Shown: positions 34,893 through 44,567, counted from the first letter of the stretch. The stretch is DNA of 49,500 nucleotides from Actinomycetes bacterium (GCA_025464025.1 JAODBP010000080.1:1-49500); one strand, 5' to 3'. Made by a program: numbers and translations. The notes: a model not told the origin generated them from the letters alone.

Positions 34893-37601
34893 TCAGACCG
34901 TGAACACCTTCATGACTTCGTCGCCATAGTCGTTGATGACCTTGACGGCGATCTTGCCGGACTCGGGCTTGGCGAATGGGCGGGACTCCGTACGGTAGAG
35001 CGAGGCCCACGACTCCTCGTCGATGTCGGCCTTGAGGGCCCGCTTGAGTCGGGCGAAGGGGTCCTGGCCGCCGGTGAAGTAGCAGTGGCGGACGAAGAAC
35101 GACTCCTCGTTGTACGCGGTGTCGATCATCCAGAGGGCGATCTGGCTGGTATCCGCACTGCGGATCTGGCCGGTGTTGGGGTCGTAGACGTCGACACCAT
35201 TCAGCACGACTCGCACCTCGCCATCACCGGTGTCGACTACGTCGATGTCGGGTTCGCCGAAGACGGTGAAGAGGTTGCCGGCGCCGGTCTTCTTCAGCTC
35301 CTCCCCCATGACGAGGTCCGCGTTCATGCGCACCAGCAGCACCGGCACCCGCCCGAGCCGGCGTTCGGCGGCGACGTTGGCGAAGCCCTCGTCGGAGGTG
35401 ACGTAGTCGTCGCTGGTGCCGAGCACTGCGGGGTCGAAGGCGAACGCCAGCACGCACAGCAGGTCGAGTTCGCCGGCCTTGTTGGCCTCGCGGGCGGCGT
35501 CCTTGATGAAGCTCGGCCCTACCGTGCCGTACTGCGGGCCAATACTGATACCGACGCGCGACGGCGTGCCCTCGGCCGCCTCCTCCCGAACGCCGATGGC
35601 CTGGATGTGGTTGGCGGCGAACGGCTCGACCATGTCGAAGGTCAACCGCTCCTGGCGCTTGCCGTTCTGGATGCCGGCGGTGCGTAGGTTGGCGAGGATC
35701 GTGTGTTCGAACGTTTCCGCGGAGGCGCCGTCTGCGGACAACGCGTGCGCGGGCGGGCTGTCGATCGCTGATCCGGCGAACGCGAGCGAGCGATGGGGCG
35801 AGAGGCTCTCGACGGTGAACGGCCCGGCAACTCGGACCTTCTTTTTGTCCTCATACGGCTTGTCGTAGAGCAGCTCAGATTCAGCATGTCGACGGATCGC
35901 GGCGTCGATGTCGTCGCGGCCCATGCCCTCCACGATGTCGGGGTTGTTGGCGATCGACTTCAGGGTCACGTGCTGCACCCGCTCGTAGACGAAGCCGTGG
36001 CGGATGTCGCCAGTGGTCTCTGCTGGTGGCAGCGGCGTGGCCAGCAGGGCGCTCTCCTTCGCCCGACCTTCGTCAGTGTCGGCCAGGAGGTACCACGGGA
36101 ACTTCGCGCCCATGACCCGCTGGCGGGCCAGCGCCAGCGCCACCCGGGATGTGTCGACTGTGATCCATCGTCGACCCCACTGCTCCGCCACGTAGGCGGT
36201 GGTGCCCGAGCCACAGGTGGGGTCAAGCACCAGATCACCTGGGTCAGTGGTCATGAGCATGCAGCGCTCGACGATCTTGAGCGCAGTCTGCACGACGTAC
36301 ACCTTGTCTCCGCCGAACTGATTCTGGCCGAGCGTGTCTGTCCAGAGGTTCGTAAGCGGGAACGCAGGGAAGTCGTCGATGTATCTCACGTAGCCGAGGT
36401 TCCTCCCGGCTCCACGCACACGGTCAGCGATAACGAGCCGGTGCATGCCAGCTGCGTTGGTCTTCCAGCGCGCTTGTGGTCCCGGAGTGAACTTCCGCCC
36501 GCCGACTTCGATCTCAAACCAAGAGGCAGCACCCTCTCCTTTGGCTCGCCCTTGGCTCTGGGAGGTCATGTTGTCTAGGCCGAACGCGCGAGCCCCGCGA
36601 GGGATCTCGCTCGGATCCGCCCGCTCCGCCTTGGACAGCGGCCTCACATTCCCATCGGCCTCCTCGACCTGCGTGTAGAGACTGCTGCCTTGGCCGCCGA
36701 CGGTCTTTGCTGCGAGTAGCGGGCGGTACTTGAGGAACTCGAACTGCCTCGAATACCAGACGATGTAGTCGGTCGTGCCCGAGAGGTTGGTCCCGGTCGA
36801 TGTCGACGTCTTGGCGCAGGTGATCTGGCTCACGAAGTTCTCGGCCCCGAATACCTCGTCCAGCAACGCGCGCACGAGGTGCACGTTCTCGTCGCCGATC
36901 TGCACGAAGATGCTGCCGCTCTCGGTCAGCAGCTCCCGCGCCACGGTGAGCCGATCCCGCAGGTAGGTGAGGTACGAGCTAATGCCGTACTCCCACGTGT
37001 CGCGGAAGGCCTTGATCTGCTCGACCTCACGGGTGGCGTCCTCGAGCTTGCCGTCCTTGACGTCACGCTTGCGGGCGCTCACCTGCCAGTTGCTGCCGAA
37101 CTTGATGCCGTACGGCGGGTCCAGATATATCGTCTGGACCTTGCCGCGGAGCAGTTCGCGCTCGGCCAGGCTGGCCATGACGTTGAGCGAGTCGCCGAGG
37201 ATCATGCGGTTCGACCAGTTGGCTTCGTGGCGGTAGAAGTCCACGAGGTCGAGTTCCGGAAGCCCGTCGAACGTGTCGAACAGCGTGAGTTCGGGCTCAT
37301 CTTCTTTGGCCGCGGTGGTGCGCCGGAGGTTCTCGACGAGGACGCGGGGGTCGAGCTTCTCCTGGATGTAGATCGGAGGGGCGTTGCCCTCCAGGTGCTC
37401 GGCGAGGTCGAGCTCCTCCTTGCCCCGCCACACGAGCTGCGGCTCATAGAGCGGCCGGGGATAGGAGAACGTGAACTGGCTGTCGCTCTCGGGCGAGCCG
37501 TACTCGGCTGCAGCCTCGGCGGTGGGCACGTTGACGCGCTTGTCACTGTGGAGAATGGCGTCGACCGCAGTTGGGCCAGTGGTCTTCTTGTTCGGGGGCA
37601 T
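34893..37601 (-). CDS. mod: Adenine-specific DNA methyltransferase (Mod, beta class)
   Basis: A 902-residue protein from the ATG at 37601, one base after the Res stop. Motif IV YLDPPYGIKF (about residue 161) comes before motif I VLDPTCGSGTTAY (about 462), the beta-class order of N6-adenine/N4-cytosine methyltransferases of type III-like systems. The ~420 C-terminal residues include long non-catalytic regions that may hold target recognition, and it ends in the tail KVINDYGDEVMKVFTV. It should protect host DNA at the Res recognition site. The order Res then Mod is the reverse of classical type III operons. Confidence 0.9.
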   Translation of the reverse strand: MPPNKKTTGPTAVDAILHSDKRVNVPTAEAAAEYGSPESDSQFTFSYPRPLYEPQLVWRGKEELDLAEHLEGNAPPIYIQEKLDPRVLVENLRRTTAAKEDEPELTLFDTFDGLPELDLVDFYRHEANWSNRMILGDSLNVMASLAERELLRGKVQTIYLDPPYGIKFGSNWQVSARKRDVKDGKLEDATREVEQIKAFRDTWEYGISSYLTYLRDRLTVARELLTESGSIFVQIGDENVHLVRALLDEVFGAENFVSQITCAKTSTSTGTNLSGTTDYIVWYSRQFEFLKYRPLLAAKTVGGQGSSLYTQVEEADGNVRPLSKAERADPSEIPRGARAFGLDNMTSQSQGRAKGEGAASWFEIEVGGRKFTPGPQARWKTNAAGMHRLVIADRVRGAGRNLGYVRYIDDFPAFPLTNLWTDTLGQNQFGGDKVYVVQTALKIVERCMLMTTDPGDLVLDPTCGSGTTAYVAEQWGRRWITVDTSRVALALARQRVMGAKFPWYLLADTDEGRAKESALLATPLPPAETTGDIRHGFVYERVQHVTLKSIANNPDIVEGMGRDDIDAAIRRHAESELLYDKPYEDKKKVRVAGPFTVESLSPHRSLAFAGSAIDSPPAHALSADGASAETFEHTILANLRTAGIQNGKRQERLTFDMVEPFAANHIQAIGVREEAAEGTPSRVGISIGPQYGTVGPSFIKDAAREANKAGELDLLCVLAFAFDPAVLGTSDDYVTSDEGFANVAAERRLGRVPVLLVRMNADLVMGEELKKTGAGNLFTVFGEPDIDVVDTGDGEVRVVLNGVDVYDPNTGQIRSADTSQIALWMIDTAYNEESFFVRHCYFTGGQDPFARLKRALKADIDEESWASLYRTESRPFAKPESGKIAVKVINDYGDEVMKVFTV

Positions 37602-37602
37602 G

Positions 37603-40600
37603 TCAGTCCTCGGTCGGGAGGCCGATGATCGGCGCGTCGGCGTAGAGGTTGGCGATGGCGGTATCAAGCAGGGCGCCAGCGGTGGTCATGTCAGTGAGCT
37701 CGACGTAACCCCAGCGGCCCCAACGGCCGTCGTTGTTGACGGATGCACACCACTGATCGCGGGCGGTCTCCGCCTTGGCTTTCGTGGGCCCAGGCGACTT
37801 GCGGCTGCCCGACACCTCAACGACCAACGTGCGCTCGACGTCGTCTGCATCCTTTCTGACGAGGCGCACGAGGAAGTCCGGGAGGTACTCGTGCCGGCGG
37901 CCCTCGTGCACGTAAGGGATGGCGAAGTCGAGGTGGTCGTTCTTCACGTAGGAGGCCACGGTGGCGGTGCGGACCTCGAGCATCCCGGCGAGCTGCTGCT
38001 CCCAGGTGTTGCCGGTCGCGCCGTCCAACACCACATGGCTGACGTGCGAGCGCTCGGCGGTGATGGCGGCCTTGCGGGTGACAAACCGCACGTCGTCTGT
38101 CGAGCCCTCGGGATCGAAGCGGCGGATCACCGGCAGCAGGATCGTGCGTCGAGCATCGGGGTAGCGGGTGATGGCCCGATACACCTTCTCGGCTGCCTCC
38201 TCCCGGGCCTGGGCCAGCAGGAGCGTCCCCTTGGGCGTGTCGGGCTCGGTGGTCACCCAGCCATCGAGCCACCGCTTGACGATGTCGACGAGCTGCGGGA
38301 AGAGCCACGGCTTCTCGGCGCCGGCGTGGGCGGCGAGCATGTCCTCGCGTTGCAGCATCGTGCGGGCAATCTCATACGCCACTCGCTGGGCCCGAGCCTC
38401 GCGGTAGTCGGTGAGATCGACGGTGTCGGCCTCGCCGATGACGCCCTGGCGCTCAACCCATAGGGCGGCGCGCCCATTGTCGAGGTGCAGTTTCGACTCG
38501 TCTGTGAAGTCGGCATGCAGCGCTTCGTCGGGCAGCTCCACCCGGTAGCCGTCGAGCTTGGGAAACGTGATGCGCAGTTCATGGCGGTCGTCGAGCGCCT
38601 CGACCTTTAGCGCGGCGCGAGGGTCCTTTGGCTTCGGCACGTCGCGGTCGCTCGGGATGAAGGCGAAGGGCACGCCGTAGATCTCGGCGTACTCGGGCTC
38701 GAACCGGCCGTCCTCGTTGACGGCGTATGAGCGGCGGCGAAGGCCACGACCCACCACCTGCTCGCAAAGGAGCTGGCTACGGAAGGGGCGCACGCCGAGG
38801 ATGTGGGTGACGGTGTTCGCGTCCCAACCTTCGGTGAGCATCGCCACCGACACCACGCAGCGGATCTGTTCGCCGAGCTTGCCCTTCTTGCCGATGGTGT
38901 TCATGACCTCGCGCAGGAGGTCCTTGTCGGTGAGCTTGTCGACGTCGGCGCCGGGGTTGCGCAGGCGGTAGGCCTGCTTGAACAGCTCGATCTCCCGGGC
39001 GGCGGCCTGTTTGAACTCGGCGCCGAGCGGCTCCTCGGTCTCGAGTTGCGCCGAGTCGACGAGGATCGTGCGTTGGCGAATCGCCCACGCCCCGTCTTCG
39101 ACGTTGCTGAGGAGTGGCAGCTCACCTGGCACCAGGCGCGCGGTGTCGTCGTCGAGGATGACTTCACGGCCGGCGATCCAGTCGAACACCAACTTGGACA
39201 CGACCGTGTTCGGGCAGACAACGATCAGCACCGGCGGCGGCTCACCGAGTTCGGCGAGCGTGGCTTCGTAGTCAGCGTGTCGCTGTTCGTAGCTCCGGTA
39301 GAGGCTCTTGAGCGCGCCTTCGAGCATCGACGGCGGGATCCAGCCGCCAGGGCCGACCTCAGCGTCTCTCGATGATCGGCGCTTTGGCAGCGGTGGGTCG
39401 ATGTGGTCCCAGAGGTGGAGGTAGACGACCTGGTCGCCCTTGGCATCGTCGTCGACCGGCGGCCGGGGGATCTTCACGATGCCTGACTCGATGGCGTCCA
39501 TCAGTGAGAAGTCGCTCACCACCCACGGGAAGATGAAGCCTTCGTTGTAGCCGGAGCCCTTGAGGTAGTAGGGCGTGGCCGAGAGGTCGTAGATGGTCTT
39601 GATGCCGACCTTGCGCTTCAGTTCGTGCAGGCCGCGGAACCAGACCCGGGCGTCACGGTTGCGGTCCTGGTCTTCCTTGTCGACACCTTCGTCGGTGTCG
39701 TCGAGCAGCTTGTCCTGGTAGCAGTGGTGTGCCTCGTCGTTGAAAACGAGGATCTCGCCCGAGCCCGGCAGATTCTTGAGGACGCGGGTCGCCACCTGGT
39801 CGGGCGTCTCCCGAAAGGTGTCGGCTACCTCGGTCCGGCCGCCACGCAGCAGCTTGCGCGTGTTGGCGGACACCCCCTGGATCTCCTTGGCGTCGCGGGG
39901 CAGGAAGGCGTGGTAATTGACGATCTCCACCTGCGCCTGGGCGAGCGCGTCCCAGAGCTCGTTCGGGATGAGATCACGTTCGCGGTAGTAGCTGTCGTCC
40001 CGTTCGGGGTGCAGGACGCCGAGGCGGTCGCGGATCGTGATGCCCGGCGTGACGATGAGGAAGCGCTTAGCGAAGCGAGCGTCTTTCGGCGTGTGAACCT
40101 TGTTGATGGTCTGCCAGGCGATGAGCATCGCCATCACAACGGTCTTGCCGCTGCCCGTGGCCATCTTCAGAGCGACGCGGGGCAGCCCGTCGTTGTGGAC
40201 CGCGTTCTCGGGTTCCAGTCGCCGGCGGTAGTCGGCAGTGCCGTGGCGTCCGGCTACCTCGGTCAGGAAGATCGCCGTCTCGACGGCCTCGCGCTGGCAG
40301 AAGAGAACGGGCTCCTCCCGGTCGGCCCAGTACGTGAGGAGCTTCCGCGTGTAGGGGGTCACCCCGTTCCAGTTGCCGGCGCGCCATCGCTCGACCTCGC
40401 GTCGGATGTCGTTGATGAGCGTGTTCTGCTCTCGACGCTCACCGGTGGCGTCGAAGTCGAGAGCCTCTTGGCGGTCGACCTTGCCCTTCTTCTTGGAGAC
40501 CGGGACAGGGATGAACGACTCGCTCGGCCGACGTCCCGGCAGGACGGTGCCCGTGGGCCCGTGCTGGCCGATCTCGAAGTGGGCCTCGGGCGGGTGGTAC

Positions 40601-40641
40601 GGCGAATTGAGGATCGGATTGCTGAGGTCCGCCGTCGGCAT
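37603..40641 (-). CDS. res: Res subunit: DEAD/DEAH helicase-nuclease (BPTD_3080-like)
   Basis: A 1012-residue restriction subunit with superfamily 2 motifs: KMATGSGKTVV (about 160-170), VFNDEAHH, YDLSATPYYL, SVAMLTEGWDANTV and CEQVVGRGLRRRS. The C-terminus has a PD-(D/E)xK-like segment, YLPDFLVRL (about 920) then TLVVEVSGSRK (about 940). The usual Lys of the ExK motif is Ser here, with the next Lys shifted. The protein resembles the BPTD_3080-type family of restriction endonucleases found beside a Mod methyltransferase. It should translocate on, and cut, unmodified DNA. The two genes form one leftward operon. Confidence 0.88.
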   Translation of the reverse strand: MPTADLSNPILNSPYHPPEAHFEIGQHGPTGTVLPGRRPSESFIPVPVSKKKGKVDRQEALDFDATGERREQNTLINDIRREVERWRAGNWNGVTPYTRKLLTYWADREEPVLFCQREAVETAIFLTEVAGRHGTADYRRRLEPENAVHNDGLPRVALKMATGSGKTVVMAMLIAWQTINKVHTPKDARFAKRFLIVTPGITIRDRLGVLHPERDDSYYRERDLIPNELWDALAQAQVEIVNYHAFLPRDAKEIQGVSANTRKLLRGGRTEVADTFRETPDQVATRVLKNLPGSGEILVFNDEAHHCYQDKLLDDTDEGVDKEDQDRNRDARVWFRGLHELKRKVGIKTIYDLSATPYYLKGSGYNEGFIFPWVVSDFSLMDAIESGIVKIPRPPVDDDAKGDQVVYLHLWDHIDPPLPKRRSSRDAEVGPGGWIPPSMLEGALKSLYRSYEQRHADYEATLAELGEPPPVLIVVCPNTVVSKLVFDWIAGREVILDDDTARLVPGELPLLSNVEDGAWAIRQRTILVDSAQLETEEPLGAEFKQAAAREIELFKQAYRLRNPGADVDKLTDKDLLREVMNTIGKKGKLGEQIRCVVSVAMLTEGWDANTVTHILGVRPFRSQLLCEQVVGRGLRRRSYAVNEDGRFEPEYAEIYGVPFAFIPSDRDVPKPKDPRAALKVEALDDRHELRITFPKLDGYRVELPDEALHADFTDESKLHLDNGRAALWVERQGVIGEADTVDLTDYREARAQRVAYEIARTMLQREDMLAAHAGAEKPWLFPQLVDIVKRWLDGWVTTEPDTPKGTLLLAQAREEAAEKVYRAITRYPDARRTILLPVIRRFDPEGSTDDVRFVTRKAAITAERSHVSHVVLDGATGNTWEQQLAGMLEVRTATVASYVKNDHLDFAIPYVHEGRRHEYLPDFLVRLVRKDADDVERTLVVEVSGSRKSPGPTKAKAETARDQWCASVNNDGRWGRWGYVELTDMTTAGALLDTAIANLYADAPIIGLPTED

Positions 40642-41141
40642 CAGGGGCAGGGTACGAGGCCGGTGCGACGGGAGGAAGGAATCCCCGGCGCCGATGTCGG
40701 CCGACCCGGAACCGGCCTCTTCGAGAGTCCCACTGCTCCAAACGGCTAGCTCGATCTAGTTCAGCAAGTGCTGGCTTGTTGGACTAGTCCCCCGGAACCG
40801 CGAACTTCACCGCGCGGGTAGCACCGCTCGGGCCGGAGGCACGCGATCCAGCACCCTTCCTGCCCCGCCCAACCGGCTCGTGCAGGTCGAAGCGTCGTCC
40901 GTCAATCGTCATCGCACGACCTGCGAGCGCCGGGGCGGCAAGGATGTCAGCCTCCTCGTCCGTCAACTCCGATCTCACGGTCTTGGCCGGGCACGTGGAG
41001 TCGGATTGGGCAGGAGATCCGCTGAGATCCGCGGATTGGCCTCGCCCTGTCCAGCAGACAAATCGCCTTCTCTGCGGACGAACAGCTCTCTCATGAGCTC
41101 AGCTGGGACCGCCTGTGTGGGTCTGCCTCGGTGTGTTCAGG
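40642..41141 (-). other. 500-bp region upstream of res; two tiny coupled frames
   Basis: No gene of recognised family. On the minus strand a 39-codon frame (ATG at 41094, stop at 40975) overlaps, by GTGA, a 64-codon frame (40978-40784: MRSELTDEEADILAAPALAGRAM, then MTIDGRRFDLHEP). The second has a plausible small-protein composition and ends about 140 bp before res. These could be a leader peptide and a small regulator, or chance. The res promoter must lie here. Confidence 0.3.
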
Positions 41142-41837
41142 TCACGCGGTTAGGAGCGACGCCCGGACCTCCCGGCGGTATGGGACGGGCCCCACGTAGT
41201 CGAGGAAGTGCTCGGTGGTCGTTGTGACCAACCGCCCTACGTTGTCGGCGTCCTGAAGGCTCGTGCTCGAAGATTGGAGGAGCTTCGCGATGCCGTTCTT
41301 CGGGTCGACCGCCACCGACGCCGTCCCGCTCAGACTGGCGAGGGGTGCGTAGAAGTGGTCCTCGGTGCCCATCCCCGAGGTGTAGAGGACTCCGCCAGGC
41401 CGCAGCCGTCCAACGAGGGCACGGAGAAGCTCGGCCCTTGCCTCTAGGGATAGGAGGTGGCATGTGGCGTAGGAGTCGACGATGACGTCGAACCGTTCCG
41501 CCGGAAGAGCATCGAGGTCGATACGTCCCTGCTCGACGGACACCGACCTTCGGCAGCCCGCTCGATGCACCCGGTCTCGTAGTACCTCGCACGCCACGTC
41601 GGAGATATCCACGGCGAGGACCTGAGCGCCGGAGCTCGCCATGTGCAGGGCGTGGCGCCCGGTGCCTGCGCCGAGGTCGAGCACACGCGCGCCGTCGAGG
41701 GCTAGGGCCGACTCCAGCCGCCGGAAGGCCTGGGAGGGCCGGTATCGGTGGCTTGATGGGATCGACCGGACCTCGGCGTACTCGCGGTTCCACGCACGGA
41801 CGTCGCCCCATGCCTCGGCCATCACCTCCTGCGGCAT
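41142..41837 (-). CDS. Class I SAM-dependent methyltransferase
   Basis: A 231-residue small-molecule-type methyltransferase. Motif I is VLDLGAGTGRHAL, motif II-like VLAVDISDVAC, then DVIVDSYATCHLL and the post-motif RLRPGGVLYTSG. No DNA-recognition domain is present, so it is not part of the restriction system by sequence alone. The target is unknown. The short divergent gap to the next rightward gene (about 60 bp) probably holds two promoters. Confidence 0.85.
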   Translation of the reverse strand: MPQEVMAEAWGDVRAWNREYAEVRSIPSSHRYRPSQAFRRLESALALDGARVLDLGAGTGRHALHMASSGAQVLAVDISDVACEVLRDRVHRAGCRRSVSVEQGRIDLDALPAERFDVIVDSYATCHLLSLEARAELLRALVGRLRPGGVLYTSGMGTEDHFYAPLASLSGTASVAVDPKNGIAKLLQSSSTSLQDADNVGRLVTTTTEHFLDYVGPVPYRREVRASLLTA

Positions 41838-41894
41838 GGGCTGAAGGCTACTGAGCGATGGCGTCCACGTCGGGGTGTTCGGCCATGACTACCG

Positions 41895-42734
41895 TTGCTG
41901 CAAGTGTCACTAGCGGAGCGGTTGTCCGAGTGGTTGCCCGTCCTTTGGACGATTTTCGGAATCGCTGTGGTGGGCGCTCTCTGGACGTCCGGCGCGATTG
42001 AGGGCCTAGTTTCCCGCACCACGAAGTTCGGCGGCTTCGGCGTCTCGTTCGAATTCACCGAGAAGAGCGCTGCCGAGACGCGCGAGTCGATCGAGCACGG
42101 GCTCACTGCGGTCCGCGTCAAGATCCGTCGCCGACTGGCCGCTGATGTCCGAGCGGCCGGCCTGCAGGAAGCCTTCGCGACCGTCCTCGAGAATGCGCCG
42201 GGGCTCGGAGACAAGCGCGGTTTCCGAGCCACGATCCATATCCCCGACCCGCTCTACGCGAACCAGCTTTACCAGCTCTTGGACTACTACCCGCGGGGTG
42301 GGGGAGCCGGTCGAGCATTCTCTACTCGCTCTGGGATCATCGGAATGGCCTGGCGGAATCGGCGCTCAGATCGCTGGTATCAGGGGCGTACGGATGAGGT
42401 TGAGCTACGGAGGATGTGGGGCATGACGCCCGAGGAAGCCGCCGAACGGGTTTCTGCCGACAGCGAGAAGCTGTTCCTGGCATTCCCGCTCTTTGATGAG
42501 CGTGGCGCTGTGCCAATCGGCGTCTTTTACTTCGACGCCGAGAAGCGTGACGAGATGGTGGGGTTGCCTGTCGATACACCGGACGACGAGGTCGATGCTG
42601 CCGTCATTGCGTTCCTCGATGTGTTGGAGCAGCACGTGACCGACCGGTTCGCGGCGACGATGGCGGCGCCGCTCGGAGGACTCGTTGTGAAGGCGAAGAC
42701 CGAAGGCCCACAACTTGACTTGGAGAGCCAGTGA
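41895..42734 (+). CDS. Membrane-anchored GAF-like domain protein
   Basis: A 279-residue protein (TTG at 41895; a GTG at 41904 is equally possible). One N-terminal membrane segment (LPVLWTIFGIAVVGALW) is followed by a helical linker (ETRESIEHGLTAVRVKIRRRL). The GAF-like domain (FRATIHIPDPLYANQLYQLL, STRSGIIGMAWRNRR, FPLFDERGAVPIGVFYFDAE) follows and should lie on the cytoplasmic side. GAF domains bind small ligands such as cyclic nucleotides. The gene overlaps the next by GTGA, so the pair is one unit. Whether it is a defence sensor is not shown by the sequence; its position in the island suggests it. Confidence 0.65.
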   Translation: MLQVSLAERLSEWLPVLWTIFGIAVVGALWTSGAIEGLVSRTTKFGGFGVSFEFTEKSAAETRESIEHGLTAVRVKIRRRLAADVRAAGLQEAFATVLENAPGLGDKRGFRATIHIPDPLYANQLYQLLDYYPRGGGAGRAFSTRSGIIGMAWRNRRSDRWYQGRTDEVELRRMWGMTPEEAAERVSADSEKLFLAFPLFDERGAVPIGVFYFDAEKRDEMVGLPVDTPDDEVDAAVIAFLDVLEQHVTDRFAATMAAPLGGLVVKAKTEGPQLDLESQ

Positions 42735-43042
42735 GCAACGCCAGGAAGACTGGGCTGACATTCCTCTCCATCCTTGCGCTTGGCCTCGCTACGCTCCTCG
42801 GCTACATCGCTGGCAGCGATACATCCGGTGCCGTGCACTGCAAAGCCGGCTCGGTGGTGTCGGTCGAGGCGTCTGGTGTCGACGGCAAGGGCAACGGTAC
42901 TCGTACCGTCAAAGTCGGCGACTGTGAGCGCCTCAGCGATGATGCATTTATCGCTGTTGTCGACGCCCTCGTCGGTAGCACCCCGACCACGACGGTGAAG
43001 CCGACCGTCAGCACCACGACGCCTGCCCCGAAAGGGTCCTAG
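42731..43042 (+). CDS. Small membrane or secreted partner protein
   Basis: A 103-residue protein with one N-terminal hydrophobic segment (LTFLSILALGLATLLGYIAG). A short extracytoplasmic part with two cysteines (VHCKAGSVVSVE, VGDCERLSDD) follows, then a Thr/Pro-rich tail. It is coupled to the GAF-like membrane protein gene (GTGA overlap), so it may form a membrane complex with it. No family recognised. Confidence 0.6.
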   Translation: MSNARKTGLTFLSILALGLATLLGYIAGSDTSGAVHCKAGSVVSVEASGVDGKGNGTRTVKVGDCERLSDDAFIAVVDALVGSTPTTTVKPTVSTTTPAPKGS

Positions 43043-43043
43043 G

Positions 43044-43796
43044 TCAGATCGGTTCGACGAGGCGGAGAAGGTCGGCGAGGTCGTCGATCCGGTGCAGGTC
43101 TGGTTCGAGGGCCGGGTCATGCCGTTCGTATTCCCACACGTAGGCCGGTAGCCAGATTGCCGTGATGCCTGCCTCGGTCGATGGCCGAATGTCGGACTCG
43201 ACGGAGTTGCCGACGCTTAGGAGTTCGTCCGCCGCGACTCCAAGCTGCCTGGCGACGTCTCGAAAGGCTTCGGCGCTCTTGCGCTCCACGATGGAGGTGA
43301 CATCGAAGAAGGACGCGAGGCCGCTGTCGGCGAGGCGACGCTGTTGCACGTCACTGTCACCTTTGGTGAGCAGTGCCAAAAGGATGCCGGAACTCCTGAG
43401 CTTGGCGAGCACATCGTGCGCTCCTGGCCGAAGCGGTGCCTGCAACGCAAAGACGGAGGCAGCGGCCATCCGAACTCTCTCGCGCACACTCGGTGCGTCA
43501 GCGAGCCCGTCGCCGCCGACCGCCGAGAGCGCCTCTACGGCCGATGTAGGAAATCGATCAGGGCGGTGACCGAGCATCGCCACGTTGGCGAGATCGCGCC
43601 GCCGTTGTTCGGCCTCCCACAGTGCCCCATCAAGCCCGGCCCCTTCGACGATCGCGCGAGCGGCGAGGCGCGCGACGTCGTAGAGCGGCTCGGTGAGCCA
43701 CAGGGTGTCGTCTCCGTCGAAGACGACACCACGTACGACGTCCGGCAACGCGTACTTCTTGATTCGTCTAGTGCCGATTGCGGCGCGCTCTGCCAC
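43044..43796 (-). CDS. HAD-superfamily hydrolase
   Basis: A 250-residue haloacid-dehalogenase-type phosphatase. Motif I is VVFDGDDTLW with the nucleophile Asp, motif II LLALLTKGD, motif III K in SIVERKSAEAF and motif IV VGNSVESDI. The alpha-helical cap follows motif I. The substrate is unknown. It converges on the small membrane protein gene with a one-base gap. Confidence 0.85.
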   Translation of the reverse strand: MAERAAIGTRRIKKYALPDVVRGVVFDGDDTLWLTEPLYDVARLAARAIVEGAGLDGALWEAEQRRRDLANVAMLGHRPDRFPTSAVEALSAVGGDGLADAPSVRERVRMAAASVFALQAPLRPGAHDVLAKLRSSGILLALLTKGDSDVQQRRLADSGLASFFDVTSIVERKSAEAFRDVARQLGVAADELLSVGNSVESDIRPSTEAGITAIWLPAYVWEYERHDPALEPDLHRIDDLADLLRLVEPI

Positions 43797-44174
43797 GCCC
43801 AGAACGATAGGCCGAGGGTACGACAGTGGGCGCCGGCGTCATCGGTGTCAGAGCGAACCGGGCGGCGGTGCTTCCGCGTCTCTAGGACCCGTACGGCTAA
43901 TCCCGTGTTAATCCGCTCCCTGACACGGCACATCACGTCGTCACTCCCGCCGGATAACTCCCTGGTCACAGCGTTGAGGTGGACGCAGCAATAGGCCGTG
44001 GATGGCCGGGAGCGTCCGACGGATCAGGAGGTTGGGTTCGAGCCCCAGGGCGCCCGACGTCCGACCAGCACGGTTCCGGCGACTAGCAGGCGTTGTTCCG
44101 TGGGCAGGGTGGGCTACCCACGAATTGCGACCGCGCCGCGCCTTTCTGTCCGCATCCGAGCTAGCCAGCAGGGC
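43797..44174. other. Gene-poor stretch with a tRNA-Arg-like remnant
   Basis: No convincing gene. From about 44010 to 44056 the sequence resembles the 3' part of a tRNA-Arg. GAGCGTCCGAC-like bases (from 44010) are followed by GGATC, then a full T arm TTGGG-TTCGAGC-CCCAG (44032-44048) and GGCGCCCG. The anticodon loop is shortened and no matching 5' acceptor strand is seen, so it is not a functional tRNA. It may be a trace of an earlier integration at another tRNA gene. Confidence 0.35.
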
Positions 44175-44567
44175 TCACGTCGAGCTACGGAGGTCCTGCC
44201 ATCGCCAGGGTGACCCGTCCACGAGCAGTTCGGGGTCGCCGGTCCACAGCGTGGCGTCCTCGTGGACGGCGAGGGCGGCTCCGAAGGCGTCGGCGTAGGC
44301 CATGGGATGGTCGGCCTTGAGGCGGGCGGCGTCGAGCACGAGGCGCTCGTCTGGGAGTCGGACGTCGATCACGTCTCGCAGGTCGCGCACGGTCTCGATG
44401 GCGTCGTCCTCGCCATGGGCGCGCCGCAGGACGTAGTGCACCTCGCCGAGGTTGATCCACGACATCAACGGCCGCTCATCCTCGAGTAGGTCGGTGACAC
44501 GAGTGGCGGCGGGTTCGGCGTTCTCGAGGTACCTGAGCACGGCCCAGGAGTCGAGCACGACGGTCAT
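44175..44567 (-). CDS. vapC: VapC-type PIN ribonuclease toxin
   Basis: A 130-residue PIN-domain protein. Acidic metal-binding residues are visible at D6 (VLDSWAVL), E42 (NLGEVHY) and in MAYADAFGAALAVHEDATLWTGDPEL. VapC toxins cut tRNA or rRNA. It overlaps the AbrB-type antitoxin gene by four bases (ATGA). Confidence 0.9.
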   Translation of the reverse strand: MTVVLDSWAVLRYLENAEPAATRVTDLLEDERPLMSWINLGEVHYVLRRAHGEDDAIETVRDLRDVIDVRLPDERLVLDAARLKADHPMAYADAFGAALAVHEDATLWTGDPELLVDGSPWRWQDLRSST

